Source: Mycolicibacterium baixiangningiae (lineage in GTDB: Bacteria; Actinomycetota; Actinomycetes; Mycobacteriales; Mycobacteriaceae). Taken from it: a DNA stretch of 64,000 nucleotides. Position 1 is the stretch's first letter. Each line of letters begins with the position of its first letter. The DNA lies in contig NZ_CP066218.1 of the NCBI RefSeq assembly GCF_016313185.1, positions 248,001-312,000 of the forward strand. Direction: 5' to 3'. Below the pieces are notes generated by a model. The model was not told the DNA's origin. It saw only the letters and a list, made by a program, of their open reading frames with translations, and did not search any database. This document shows positions 25,584 to 34,322 of this stretch, piece by piece. Made by a program: the position numbers and the translations under genes.

Positions 25584-27116
25584 ATGACGGATCAAGCCGT
25601 TACACCAGAGAAAACGCCAGCTCAGGGCGTGCAACGACTCAAGCGTAACGCCGTGGGCACGCTCGGCGTGATCTTCATGGCGGTAGCCACCGCAGCGCCG
25701 ATCACCGCAATGGTCGGCAACGTGCCGATCGCCGTCGGTTTCGGAAACGGTTCGCACGCCCCCGCCGGCTATCTTGTCGCAACCATCGTGCTCGGCCTGT
25801 TCGCGATCGGCTACGCGACCATGGCCAAGCACATCACCGCCACCGGCGCCTTCTACGGGTACATCAGCCATGGGCTGGGCCGCATCGTCGGGATGGCCAG
25901 CGGTCTGCTGATCACGATGGCCTACGTCGTGTTCGAAGCGTCGCTGATCGGCATTTTCTCGTTCTTCTTCAAGAACTTCCTGTCGACGCAGTTCGGCGTC
26001 GACATCCACTGGGTCGTGCCCGCGCTACTGATGTTGGCGCTCAACGCGATCCTGACCTACTTCGACGTCAACCTGACCGCGAAGGTCCTCGGTGTCTTCC
26101 TGGTCACCGAGATCATCATGCTCGCGCTCGGGGCGTTCGCCGTGCTGTTCCAGGGCGGCGGCCCCGACGGCTTCGCGGTGGCCGAGACGCTGAACCCCAT
26201 CGGCGCGTTCACTCCGGCCGCGATCGCCGGCGCCAGCGCGGGCCTCGGCCTGTTCTTCGCGTTCTGGTCGTGGGTCGGCTTCGAGTCCACGGCGATGTAC
26301 GGCGAGGAGTCCAAGGACCCGAAGCGGATCATCCCGCGTGCCACCATGATCTCGGTTCTGGGCGTCGGCCTGTTCTACGTGTTCGTGTCCTGGATGGCGA
26401 TCGCGGGCACCGGTACGTCGAAGTCCGTCGAGCTCGCGCAGGATGCCAGCACGTCGTCGGAGATCTTCTTCGGGCCTGTGCGCACCACCTACGGCGAGTG
26501 GGCCATCACGCTGTTCAACATCCTGCTGGTGACGGGTTCGTTCGCGTGCGGTATGGCGTTCCACAACTGCGCCTCCCGGTACCTCTACGCGCTCGGTCGT
26601 GAGGGACTGTCGAGCCGGCTGCAGAACACGCTCGGTGCGACGCACCCCACGCACGGGTCGCCGCACATCGCGTCCTTCGTGCAGACCGGCATCACTCTGG
26701 TCATCATCCTGGCGTTCTGGGCTGCGGGCATGGATCCCTACGTGCACATGTACACGCTGCTGGCGATTCTCGGCACCATGGCGATCCTGATCGTGCAGTC
26801 GCTGTGCGCCTTCGCCGTCATCGCGTACTTCCACTTCCACAAGAACCATCCGTCGAGCGCGCACTGGTTCAAGACGTTCCTCGCACCCCTGCTCGGCGGG
26901 CTGGGCATGCTCTACGTCGTCTATCTGCTCTGGGAGCACAAGGAGTCCGCGGCGGGTACGGCGTCGGGCACTCTGCTGTTCCAGGTGACGCCGTGGATCG
27001 TGGTGGGACTGTTCGTCGTCGGTGCCGCGCTGGCCGCGTACCTCAAGTTCCGCGACACGTCCCGCTACGAGATGATCGGCCGCACCCATTTCGAGGATGC
27101 GGAGATTCGCGACTAG
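25584..27116 (+). CDS. APC-family permease, probable amino-alcohol/amine transporter
   Basis: A 510-residue membrane protein with about 12 hydrophobic segments. It belongs to the amino acid-polyamine-organocation superfamily: GTLGVIFMAVATAAPITAMVG near residue 25 is the first helix with the unwound Gly-containing motif, and ESKDPKRIIPRA is the conserved cytoplasmic loop. AGGAAGG lies 10 bases before the ATG. It is divergent from the BMC operon across 141 bases carrying the candidate operator, so import and catabolism are probably co-induced. The substrate is inferred to be 1-amino-2-propanol, aminoacetone or ethanolamine-like. Its TAG stop overlaps the stop of the convergent lipW gene in a shared CTAG. 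Confidence 0.87.
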   Translation: MTDQAVTPEKTPAQGVQRLKRNAVGTLGVIFMAVATAAPITAMVGNVPIAVGFGNGSHAPAGYLVATIVLGLFAIGYATMAKHITATGAFYGYISHGLGRIVGMASGLLITMAYVVFEASLIGIFSFFFKNFLSTQFGVDIHWVVPALLMLALNAILTYFDVNLTAKVLGVFLVTEIIMLALGAFAVLFQGGGPDGFAVAETLNPIGAFTPAAIAGASAGLGLFFAFWSWVGFESTAMYGEESKDPKRIIPRATMISVLGVGLFYVFVSWMAIAGTGTSKSVELAQDASTSSEIFFGPVRTTYGEWAITLFNILLVTGSFACGMAFHNCASRYLYALGREGLSSRLQNTLGATHPTHGSPHIASFVQTGITLVIILAFWAAGMDPYVHMYTLLAILGTMAILIVQSLCAFAVIAYFHFHKNHPSSAHWFKTFLAPLLGGLGMLYVVYLLWEHKESAAGTASGTLLFQVTPWIVVGLFVVGAALAAYLKFRDTSRYEMIGRTHFEDAEIRD

Positions 27117-28042
27117 TACCGGTCGGTGAAGGCCTGCCGGAGCGTGTCGCACTGGCTTCGGAAGAACGCCCGCGACACATCGGCCTTCGGCAGGACTCCA
27201 TCGAATCCGTGGAAGGCGCCCTGGACCACCTCGACCTGGCACGGCACGCCGGCGGCCCTCAGCCGCTCGGCGTAGGCCAGATCCTCGTCATGGAACAGGT
27301 CCAGGGTGCCGACCCCGATCCATGCCGGTGGCAACCCCGCGAGGTCCTCGCGGCGGGCAGGCACCGCGACGTCCCGATCGGCCTCACCGAGATAGGCCGA
27401 CCAGCCGAACCGGTTGCTGGCCTGATTCCACAGCCGGTGGCCGGGGTTGTCCAAGCCGCGGCGCTCGACGGTGCGGTCGTCGATCATCGGATACACCAAA
27501 AGCTGTGCCACAGGCTGTAATTCGCCGCGGTCGCGGGTCAGTAGAGCGAGTGAAGCGGCCAGTCCGCCGCCGGCGCTGGCCCCGCCGATCGCCACCCGCT
27601 GCGGATCGACCGCCGGCAGGCGGGCCAACCAGGTCAGCGCCGCGTAGCAGTCCTCGACCGGTGTGGGGTAGGGACTCTCGGGCGCTAACCGGTAATCCAC
27701 TGAGGCAACGGTGATTCCGAGCTGACGAGCGAACCGGCGGCACAGTTCGTCATCCTGTGCGGCGGTGCCGAGGATATAGCCGCCGCCGTGAATCCACAGC
27801 AGTGCGGGTGCGGGCACCGGCACGCCGGTAGGGCGGAAGAGCCGCACCTTGACGCCCGAGTTGAGCGTCAGTTCCTCGACGTCGGCCGGAGTGCGCTTCC
27901 CCTGCAGCCTCGTGACCATCCGGATGACGGGCAGCGTGACCGGGGTGACGACCTGTCGCGGCATGTAGCGGGCGACCTTGCGGAGGTCGGGGTGGAAGTC
28001 GGGGTTGTGCGCGCCGTGTGAGGACGTCGATGTGTCCGGCAT
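27113..28042 (-). CDS. lipW: Alpha/beta-hydrolase esterase LipW-like
   Basis: A 309-residue member of the hormone-sensitive-lipase-like esterases, close to the M. tuberculosis LipW length. HGGGYILG forms the oxyanion hole (about residue 85), GGASAGGG contains the nucleophile Ser (about 155), GTLDLFHDED includes the Asp and AFHGFDG the His. It hydrolyses short acyl esters in family relatives; the natural substrate is unknown. No signal peptide is apparent. In M. tuberculosis it follows Rv0216 directly, whereas here about 16 kb of extra genes, including the BMC locus, lie between them. It converges on the permease gene without an intergenic terminator. Confidence 0.87.
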   Translation of the reverse strand: MPDTSTSSHGAHNPDFHPDLRKVARYMPRQVVTPVTLPVIRMVTRLQGKRTPADVEELTLNSGVKVRLFRPTGVPVPAPALLWIHGGGYILGTAAQDDELCRRFARQLGITVASVDYRLAPESPYPTPVEDCYAALTWLARLPAVDPQRVAIGGASAGGGLAASLALLTRDRGELQPVAQLLVYPMIDDRTVERRGLDNPGHRLWNQASNRFGWSAYLGEADRDVAVPARREDLAGLPPAWIGVGTLDLFHDEDLAYAERLRAAGVPCQVEVVQGAFHGFDGVLPKADVSRAFFRSQCDTLRQAFTDRY

Positions 28043-28155
28043 CCGATCAGTATTACCGCACGCAAACGACGCCGAGGCTGCGTTGCGCGCGTTGACTCTG
28101 CGCTCGAGGCTTCGCTACTCGAACTTCTGAGCCGTCATCGCAGTGTCAATACGAA

Positions 28156-28183
28156 AAGGGGCGCCCCGGGTGGGGCGCCCCTT
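28156..28183. terminator. 12-bp hairpin after small secreted-protein gene 2
   Basis: AAGGGGCGCCCC (28156-28167) and its exact complement (28172-28183) enclose a GGGT loop. The core matches the hairpin behind the first paralogue (6041-6076). It lies just beyond the stop of the leftward gene. Confidence 0.75.
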
Positions 28184-28196
28184 GGTCGTGTATTGG

Positions 28197-28445
28197 TCAG
28201 CGGGTGGTGACGTAGACGATGCGGTCGTCGTTGTCGTAGCGCACCGAGACGATGCTGGACTGGTCGAGAGGCTTGTTCATGCCCTGCTGGCTGACGCGAA
28301 CGTCGTAGCCGCGGTCATCGAGCGAGCTGATCGCGTCCTGGGCGTTGCCCGGTCCGGCGGGGGCGGCCTGCGCGGGGGCGGCCAATCCGAGGAATCCGGT
28401 GGCCAGTCCGCCGGCGATGATGGTGGCGAATCCGAACTTGTTCAT
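28197..28445 (-). CDS. Small secreted protein, paralogue 2
   Basis: An 82-residue protein, the same length as its paralogue at 6091-6339. The signal peptide MNKFGFATIIAGG ends at PAQAAPAGPGNAQ, and the mature domain ends IVSVRYDNDDRIVYVTTR; identity is high across signal, the GPGNAQD junction and the C-terminus, lower in the centre (SSLDDRGYDVRVSQQG). The start at 28445 is set by AGAGGTACG upstream; longer in-frame openings have no ribosome site. It is exported, probably by Sec, and has no Cys or lipobox. Function is unknown. Confidence 0.8.
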   Translation of the reverse strand: MNKFGFATIIAGGLATGFLGLAAPAQAAPAGPGNAQDAISSLDDRGYDVRVSQQGMNKPLDQSSIVSVRYDNDDRIVYVTTR

Positions 28446-28802
28446 TTTCGTACCTCTTCGTGTCCGTTCGGTCTGGAGGGTTTTCCTGGCCGGTCTGACT
28501 GCAACAACCTGCAGGTCAGCGCCATCCATCCCGTTGGCAGTGATTGACCGACCGCTGGCAGGAAATGCGCGACGGACGCGATCACGCCACCCCGAATGCG
28601 CCGAAACTGCGGGGAGATCGCCGCGTCGGCCGATTCGGTGATCTCCCAGCGGTCTCGGCGAAGGGGGAGGGGCGAGGGGCGCTGACCGAAACCGCCCGGT
28701 CAGCGCAGGTGTGAGCGACATTACAAACCAGCCATCCACGGATGGGTAGACAAGTTCGCGATCTTGTCGTTTGGAAGTTCGCTACAGGGGTACAGTCGCG
28801 CC
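28446..28802. other. Non-coding 357-base region between divergent genes
   Basis: No gene is supported here. It holds the leader of the leftward secreted-protein gene, an inverted repeat GGGAGATC/GATCTCCC around 28612-28655, a perfect 10-bp inverted repeat GCGCTGACCG/CGGTCAGCGC (28679-28688 and 28697-28706, spacer 8), and TACAGT (28791-28796) as the likely -10 of lipC. The repeats may be operators. Confidence 0.5.
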
Positions 28803-30026
28803 ATGACGGTACGACCGGACACCCGGTACCCCGGTCCGACGATCTGGTCGCGCGCAAGGTGGTTGCTCAACGCCAAGCCCGCGGACCGCATGCTGGCGAT
28901 GAGCGTCGCCTCGGCGTCGCTACCGGTCATCGGCAAGCACCTCGAACCACTCGGCGCGCTGGCCGCGATGGGGGTGTGGGGATACCGGCAGATGCCCGAA
29001 CTCCTCTCCGCATCCGCCAAATCGTGGTTCGACCCCAATAACGCGGAGGTTCGCCAGCACGAGCGCGACCTGACGCACGCCGTGTCCAACGAGGCACTGC
29101 GAGGTGTGGTGCCCGCGGCGGACCTGGCGATCGAATGGCCGGCGCCGGAGAAGGCGCCGCCGCTGTGGAAGACGTTCGAGCATCGCCGCAACGTCCACAA
29201 GTCCTCGGTGCGCTACGGCCCGCTGCCTTCCCAGCTGCTCGACGTGTGGCGTCCGAAGGAGCTGCCGACCGAACCCGCCCCGGTGCTGGTGTTCGTCCCG
29301 GGTGGGGCATGGGTGCACGGCAGCCGTCTCCTGCAGGGTTACGCCCTGATGTCACACCTGGCCGAGATGGGCTGGGTCTGTGTGTCGATCGACTACCGGG
29401 TGGCGCCGCACAACCCGTGGCCGGCCCATCTGAACGACGTCAAGACCGCGATCGCATGGGCGCGGGCCAACGTCGACAAGTACGGCGGCGACCGCAACTT
29501 CGTCGCGATCGCCGGCACGTCGGCCGGCGGTCACCTCGCCGCACTCGCCGGGCTGACGATCAACAACCCCGAGATGCAATCCGAGCTGCCTGAGGGGTCG
29601 GACACCTCGGTGGACGCCGTGGTCGGCATCTACGGCCGGTACGACTGGGAGGATCGCTCCACCGCCGAGCGGGCCCGGTTCATCGACTTCCTCGAACGGG
29701 TCGTGGTGAAGCGCAAGATGTCTCGGCATCCCGAACTGTTCCGCAAGGCCTCGCCGATGGCGCAGGTGCATCCGGAGGCGCCACCCTTCCTGGTCATCCA
29801 CGGCAGCGGTGACAGCGTGATCCCGGTGTGGCAGGCCCGCAGCTTCGTCGAGAAGCTCCGCGCGAAGTCGAAATCGGTGGTCAGCTACATGGAATTGCCA
29901 GGCGCAGGCCACGGTTTCGACATGATCGACGGTGCACGCACCGGGTCCATGGCCACCGCGATCGGGTTGTTCTTGACACAGATCCATCGAAACCGGACCC
30001 TGGTCGGCGCGCGAGAGGTTATATAG
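28803..30026 (+). CDS. lipC: Esterase/lipase LipC-like
   Basis: A 407-residue alpha/beta hydrolase, matching the roughly 403 residues of M. tuberculosis LipC. The first 100 residues are helical and may contact membrane. VFVPGGAWVHGS replaces HGGG at the oxyanion position, GTSAGGHLAAL carries the nucleophile Ser, HGSGDSVIPV the Asp and PGAGHGFDMI the His. LipC is known as a cell-surface short-chain esterase and immunogen. TACAGT ends six bases before the ATG, so the transcript is probably leaderless. The WS/DGAT gene follows 29 bases on with a strong ribosome site, as Rv0221 follows lipC, suggesting one operon for ester hydrolysis and synthesis. Confidence 0.88.
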   Translation: MTVRPDTRYPGPTIWSRARWLLNAKPADRMLAMSVASASLPVIGKHLEPLGALAAMGVWGYRQMPELLSASAKSWFDPNNAEVRQHERDLTHAVSNEALRGVVPAADLAIEWPAPEKAPPLWKTFEHRRNVHKSSVRYGPLPSQLLDVWRPKELPTEPAPVLVFVPGGAWVHGSRLLQGYALMSHLAEMGWVCVSIDYRVAPHNPWPAHLNDVKTAIAWARANVDKYGGDRNFVAIAGTSAGGHLAALAGLTINNPEMQSELPEGSDTSVDAVVGIYGRYDWEDRSTAERARFIDFLERVVVKRKMSRHPELFRKASPMAQVHPEAPPFLVIHGSGDSVIPVWQARSFVEKLRAKSKSVVSYMELPGAGHGFDMIDGARTGSMATAIGLFLTQIHRNRTLVGAREVI

Positions 30027-30055
30027 ACGCCTCCGGGACAGGAGGAGGCTTCTAC

Positions 30056-31474
30056 GTGAAACGGCTCAGCGGGTGGGATGCGTTTCTGCTGTACAGCGAA
30101 ACCCCCACGGTGCACATGCACACCCTCAAGCTGGCGGTGATCCAGCTCGACGATCTGGGGGACCGCAACTTCGGCGTCGAGGAATTCAGGCAGGTCATCC
30201 ACAGCCGGCTCTACAAACTCGACCCGTTCCGCTACGAACTGGTCGACATCCCGTTCAAGTTCCACCACCCCATGTGGCGGGAGAACTGTGAGGTCGACCT
30301 CGAGTACCACGTCCGCCCGTACCGGGTGGACAGCCCCGGCGGGCGCCGAGAGCTCGACGAGGCGGTCGGCCGCATCGCCAGCACCCCGCTGGACCGCACC
30401 AAGCCGCTGTGGGAGATGTACTTCATCGAGGGCCTGGCCGACGGCCGGATCGCGGTACTGGGCAAGATCCACCACGCTCTGGCCGACGGTATCGCCTCGG
30501 CCAACCTGATGGCCCGCGGCATGGATCTGCAGAGCGGTCCACAACACGACCGCGATTCCTACGCCACCGATCCGGCGCCGGGCCCAGGTGAGTTGGTCCG
30601 CACGGCGTTCCGCGACCACCTGCGCCAGATCGGCAAGCTGCCGGCGAACTGGCGCTACACCGCGCAGGGCCTGCAGCGGGTCCGGCACAGCAGCCGCAAA
30701 CTCTCACCCGAGTTGACCCGGCCGTTCACCCCGCCCCCGACGTTCATGAATCACAAGGTCGACGGGGTCCGCAAGTTCGCCACTGCCACACTGGCTCTCA
30801 CGGACATCAAACAGACCGCCAAACATCTCGGTGTGACGCTCAACGATCTGGTGCTGGCCATCTCGGCCGGTGCGCTGCGAAAGCTGTTGCTGAGCTACGA
30901 CGGTCACGCCGAACACCCGCTGCTGGCGTCGGTTCCGGTGAGCTTCGACTTCAGCCGGGAACGCATTTCGGGCAACTACTTCACCGGTGTGCTGGTGTGC
31001 ATCCCCGTCCACATCGAGGATCCGCTGCAGCGGGTGCAGGAGTGCCACAACGCAGCCGCGTCAGCCAAGGAGGGGCACCATCTGATCGGCCCCGAACTGG
31101 TCAGCCGGTGGTCGTCGTACTTCCCGCCCGCGCCGGCCGAGGCGCTGTTCCGGTGGCTGGCCAACAAGGACGGCCAGAACAAGGTGCTCAACCTGCCGAT
31201 CTCCAACGTGCCGGGTCCGCGCGAACGGGGCCGGGTGGGCGGTGCGCTGGTCACCGAAATCTATTCGGTCGGTCCGCTGACCACGGGCAGCGGCCTCAAC
31301 ATCACGGTGTGGAGCTACGTCGACCAGCTCAACATCTCCGTGCTGTCCGACGGCGCGACCGTGGACGACCCCCACGAACTCACCGACGCGATGATCGATG
31401 CCTTCGTCGAGATCCGTTCAGCCGCAGGGCTTCCCGAGGAACTGACGGTGGTCGAGACGGCGATGGCGCAGTAG
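30056..31474 (+). CDS. Wax ester synthase/diacylglycerol acyltransferase (Rv0221-like)
   Basis: A 472-residue WS/DGAT enzyme that esterifies acyl-CoA to diacylglycerol or long-chain alcohols, making triacylglycerol or wax stores. The catalytic HHALADG (HHxxxDG) is near residues 138-144. LNDLVLAISAGALR and NLPISNVPGP mark the C-terminal domain. The GTG at 30056 follows GGAGGAGG by seven bases; the longer in-frame opening from 29828 lies inside lipC. Position behind lipC matches Rv0221, a member with reported weak synthase activity. It converges on the lipO-like gene with only four bases between the stops. Confidence 0.93.
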   Translation: MKRLSGWDAFLLYSETPTVHMHTLKLAVIQLDDLGDRNFGVEEFRQVIHSRLYKLDPFRYELVDIPFKFHHPMWRENCEVDLEYHVRPYRVDSPGGRRELDEAVGRIASTPLDRTKPLWEMYFIEGLADGRIAVLGKIHHALADGIASANLMARGMDLQSGPQHDRDSYATDPAPGPGELVRTAFRDHLRQIGKLPANWRYTAQGLQRVRHSSRKLSPELTRPFTPPPTFMNHKVDGVRKFATATLALTDIKQTAKHLGVTLNDLVLAISAGALRKLLLSYDGHAEHPLLASVPVSFDFSRERISGNYFTGVLVCIPVHIEDPLQRVQECHNAAASAKEGHHLIGPELVSRWSSYFPPAPAEALFRWLANKDGQNKVLNLPISNVPGPRERGRVGGALVTEIYSVGPLTTGSGLNITVWSYVDQLNISVLSDGATVDDPHELTDAMIDAFVEIRSAAGLPEELTVVETAMAQ

Positions 31475-31478
31475 CGGG

Positions 31479-32699
31479 TCAGCCCCGCTGCGCGTGCACC
31501 CACGACAGGAAGCGTTCGATGGCCTCGGCGGTGTAGTGGCCGCGCGGCGAACCGTAGAAGTCGAAGGCGTGCTGTGCGTGCGGGATCTCCGAATACGCCA
31601 CCGGTGATGTCGACACCTTGCGGAGTTCCTCGACGAATTCGCGGGCTTCCGGAACGGGGATGATCGAGTCGTCCTCGCCATGCAGCACGAAAAACGGTGG
31701 CGCGTCGGGTCGTATCTTCGTGATGGGGGAGGCCTCCAGGTAGTCGCGGCGGTTGCCGAGGAACGGCTTCTTGACCACGAACTTCTGCAGAAACGCGATG
31801 AACTGCGGCCGGCCCTCCCCGTCGGCCGAGAACCAGTCGTAGCGGCCGTAGACCGGCACGGCGGCGCGGACCGAGGTGTCGGCGTCGGCGAAACCGGGCT
31901 GCCACTGCGGATCGTTGGGAGTGAGTGCCGCCAGCGCCGTGAGGTGGCCGCCGGCCGAACCCCCGCTGATCGCCACGAAATCCGGGTCGCCGCCGTAGTC
32001 GGCGATGTTCTCCTTGATCCAGGCCAACGCCCGCTTGACGTCGACGATGTGCGCGGGCCAGGTGTGTCGCGGGCTGATCCGGTAGCCGATCGACACGCAG
32101 ATCCAGCCGCGTTCGGTGAGGTGGCTCAGCAGCGGATAGGCCTGCGGGCGGCGCATTCCGATGGCCCAGGCCCCGCCGGGCACCTGCAACAGCACCGGCG
32201 CGCGCCCGTCGCGCGGGAGGTCGCTGCGCCGCCAGATGTCCGCGGTGTTCGCCTGGTGCGGGCCGTAGCGGACGGTGCCCGTCTTCTCGACGTAGCGCCG
32301 CCGCGACCACCCGGTCCGCAAGACGCCACCGCGGCGGCGTGCGGGTTGGGACTCCGCGGCCACCGACACGTAGTCCTCGCCGAGCGCTTCACGAAGTCCG
32401 GCCTCGAAGAACGGTTGCGACTTGACGTTTCGCCGCTGGATGAAGACCAGCAGACCCCACGTGATGACCTTGAGCACCAGCGCGGCGCGGCCGGTGCGGC
32501 TCGTGAACTGGCCCTGTAGCCCGCGGCGGACGGCGTCGAGCACCGAACCGGTCAGGTACAGGGGCGCGAGTTCGGAGGTCGGCCAGCCGAACGCGAACGT
32601 CGGAATGGTGACGTAACCCTTGCGGCCCAGCGGCTGTACGCCGTTGGCCGCGTTGAGCGCTTCGAAGCTCGTCGCGAGCAGCGGCCGGGGCTTAGGCAT
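31479..32699 (-). CDS. lipO: Esterase LipO-like
   Basis: A 406-residue alpha/beta hydrolase related to LipC (shared VPGGAW, GGSAGGHLTAL, GYRISPRHTWPAH), with HGEDDSIIPV for Asp and HAQHAFDF for His. An N-terminal hydrophobic stretch (VLKVITWGLLVFIQ) may associate with membrane. The ATG at 32699 overlaps the stop of the upstream acyl-CoA synthetase (ATGCCTAA), so it is translated in coupling; an in-frame codon at 32723 is less likely. The order lipO-fadD12-acyltransferase repeats Rv1426c-Rv1427c-Rv1428c, which lie elsewhere in the M. tuberculosis genome. It is probably a lipid esterase feeding the synthetase. Confidence 0.82.
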   Translation of the reverse strand: MPKPRPLLATSFEALNAANGVQPLGRKGYVTIPTFAFGWPTSELAPLYLTGSVLDAVRRGLQGQFTSRTGRAALVLKVITWGLLVFIQRRNVKSQPFFEAGLREALGEDYVSVAAESQPARRRGGVLRTGWSRRRYVEKTGTVRYGPHQANTADIWRRSDLPRDGRAPVLLQVPGGAWAIGMRRPQAYPLLSHLTERGWICVSIGYRISPRHTWPAHIVDVKRALAWIKENIADYGGDPDFVAISGGSAGGHLTALAALTPNDPQWQPGFADADTSVRAAVPVYGRYDWFSADGEGRPQFIAFLQKFVVKKPFLGNRRDYLEASPITKIRPDAPPFFVLHGEDDSIIPVPEAREFVEELRKVSTSPVAYSEIPHAQHAFDFYGSPRGHYTAEAIERFLSWVHAQRG

Positions 32700-34314
32700 C
32701 GGCGGCACGGGACTGCAGGTCACGCCGGACGATCTTGCCGGTGCTGTTGCGCGGCAGCTCGTCGAGCACCGTGATGTCTCTGGGCACTTTGTAGTTCGCC
32801 AAATTCTCTCGGACGTGCTGTTTCAGTTCCTCGGGGATAACCGATGCGCCCGCAGTCAAAACCACGAACGCCGCGAGTCGCTGTCCGTACTGCTCGTCGT
32901 CCACCCCGATGACCAACGCCTCGGCCACCTCGGGGTGGGCCGAGAGCGTCTTCTCGACTTCGATCGGGTAGACGTTCTCACCGCCGGAGACGATCATCTC
33001 GTCGTCGCGCCCGACGACGAACAACCGGCCGGCCTCGTCGAGGTAGCCCAGATCCCCGGAAGACATGAACCCGTCGTGGAAGTCCTTCGTGGAACCGGAG
33101 GTGTACCCGTCGAACTGGGTGGAGTTGCGCACGAAGATGCTTCCGGTCTCACCGGCGGGGAGTTGGCGGAACTCGGGGTCGAGGATGCGAATCTCGGTGC
33201 CCTCGGCGGGTTTTCCGGCCGTATCGGGAGCGGCGCGCAGGTCGGCCGGTGTCGCGGTGGCGATCATGCCGGCCTCGGTCGCGTTGTAGTTGTTGTAGAT
33301 GACGTCGCCGAACTGGTCCATGAACGCGGTGACGACATCGGGCCGCATGCGCGATCCCGAGGCGGCGGCGAACCGCAATGACCGGGCGCTGTAGCGGGCC
33401 CGCACGTCGGCGGGCAGTTCCATGATGCGGTCGAACATCACCGGCACCACGATCAGCCCGGTCGCGCGGTGCTCGTCGATCAACGCGAGCGTGGCCGCCG
33501 GATCGAATTTGCGGCGCGTGATGATGGGGCACGCCAGGGATGCGGCGAACGCCAACTGGGAGAACCCCCAGGCGTGGAACATCGGTGCGACGATCACCAC
33601 CGGTTCCTCTGCCCGCCACGGCGTCCGGCGCAGGATCGCCCCGAGGATCTCCGGGCCTCCTCCGGAGTGCTTGGCGCCCTTCGGCGATCCGGTGGTACCG
33701 GAGGTGAGCAGGATGACCCGGGACCTGCTGCGCGCGCGTTGCGGGCTCTGCCCTCGATGCGCGGCGATCATCGACTCCACGGTCAGGCTGTCAGGCTGCT
33801 GGTCGGTCCACGCGATGATCCGGGTGATGCGGGCACCGCCGACGGCGCTGTCCACGGTGGGGGAGAACTCCTCGTCGTAGATCACCGCCTCCACACCCTC
33901 GCGTTCGACGACCTCGGCCAGCGCCGGCCCGGCGAACGACGTGTTGAGCAGCAGCACGTCGGCACCGATCCGGTTGGCCGCGATCAGCGACTCCACGAAA
34001 CCGCGGTGATTGCGCGCCATGATGCCGATGACCTTCGGCCCGCCGCCGGGAAGCGCCTGCAGTGCGGCGGCCAGGGCGTCGCTGCGCTGGTCGATCTCGC
34101 GCCACGTCAGCGTTCCGCGCTCGTCGATCAGCCCCGGCGCATCCGGGCACCGCTGGGCCGCGCTGGCGAAACCGGATGTGATGCCCATGTTCTCGCGGCG
34201 CATCGCCGCCGCGATCCGCACGTACTTGTCGGGCCGCAGCGGCGCGATCAGCCGCGCACGCCGCATCGCATCGAACAGACCGAGAGCACCGCCGAGCCGG
34301 TCGGTCAGCTGCAT
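32692..34314 (-). CDS. fadD12: Long-chain acyl-CoA synthetase FadD12-like
   Basis: A 540-residue ANL-family ligase activating fatty acids with ATP and CoA. The P-loop VILLTSGTTGSPKGAKHS is near residue 190, VVGRDDEMIVSGGENVYP is the hinge region, and LPRNSTGKIVRRDL carries the catalytic Lys. It has an N-terminal segment of about 45 residues before the ligase fold, as in M. tuberculosis FadD12 (535 residues). The ATG at 34314 has TGAGG upstream and starts eight bases after the acyltransferase stop. The middle gene of a three-gene operon (acyltransferase, ligase, esterase) preceded by a KstR-like box, suggesting use in lipid remodelling during sterol or fatty acid growth. Confidence 0.88.
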   Translation of the reverse strand: MQLTDRLGGALGLFDAMRRARLIAPLRPDKYVRIAAAMRRENMGITSGFASAAQRCPDAPGLIDERGTLTWREIDQRSDALAAALQALPGGGPKVIGIMARNHRGFVESLIAANRIGADVLLLNTSFAGPALAEVVEREGVEAVIYDEEFSPTVDSAVGGARITRIIAWTDQQPDSLTVESMIAAHRGQSPQRARSRSRVILLTSGTTGSPKGAKHSGGGPEILGAILRRTPWRAEEPVVIVAPMFHAWGFSQLAFAASLACPIITRRKFDPAATLALIDEHRATGLIVVPVMFDRIMELPADVRARYSARSLRFAAASGSRMRPDVVTAFMDQFGDVIYNNYNATEAGMIATATPADLRAAPDTAGKPAEGTEIRILDPEFRQLPAGETGSIFVRNSTQFDGYTSGSTKDFHDGFMSSGDLGYLDEAGRLFVVGRDDEMIVSGGENVYPIEVEKTLSAHPEVAEALVIGVDDEQYGQRLAAFVVLTAGASVIPEELKQHVRENLANYKVPRDITVLDELPRNSTGKIVRRDLQSRAADA

Positions 34315-34322
34315 CGCGCGCC

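Noticed and set aside
17572..27116. B12-dependent Pdu or Eut operon
   Set aside because: No diol dehydratase, ethanolamine ammonia-lyase, cobalamin adenosyltransferase or reactivase genes are present; the kinase, PLP enzyme and SDR fit the RMM type.
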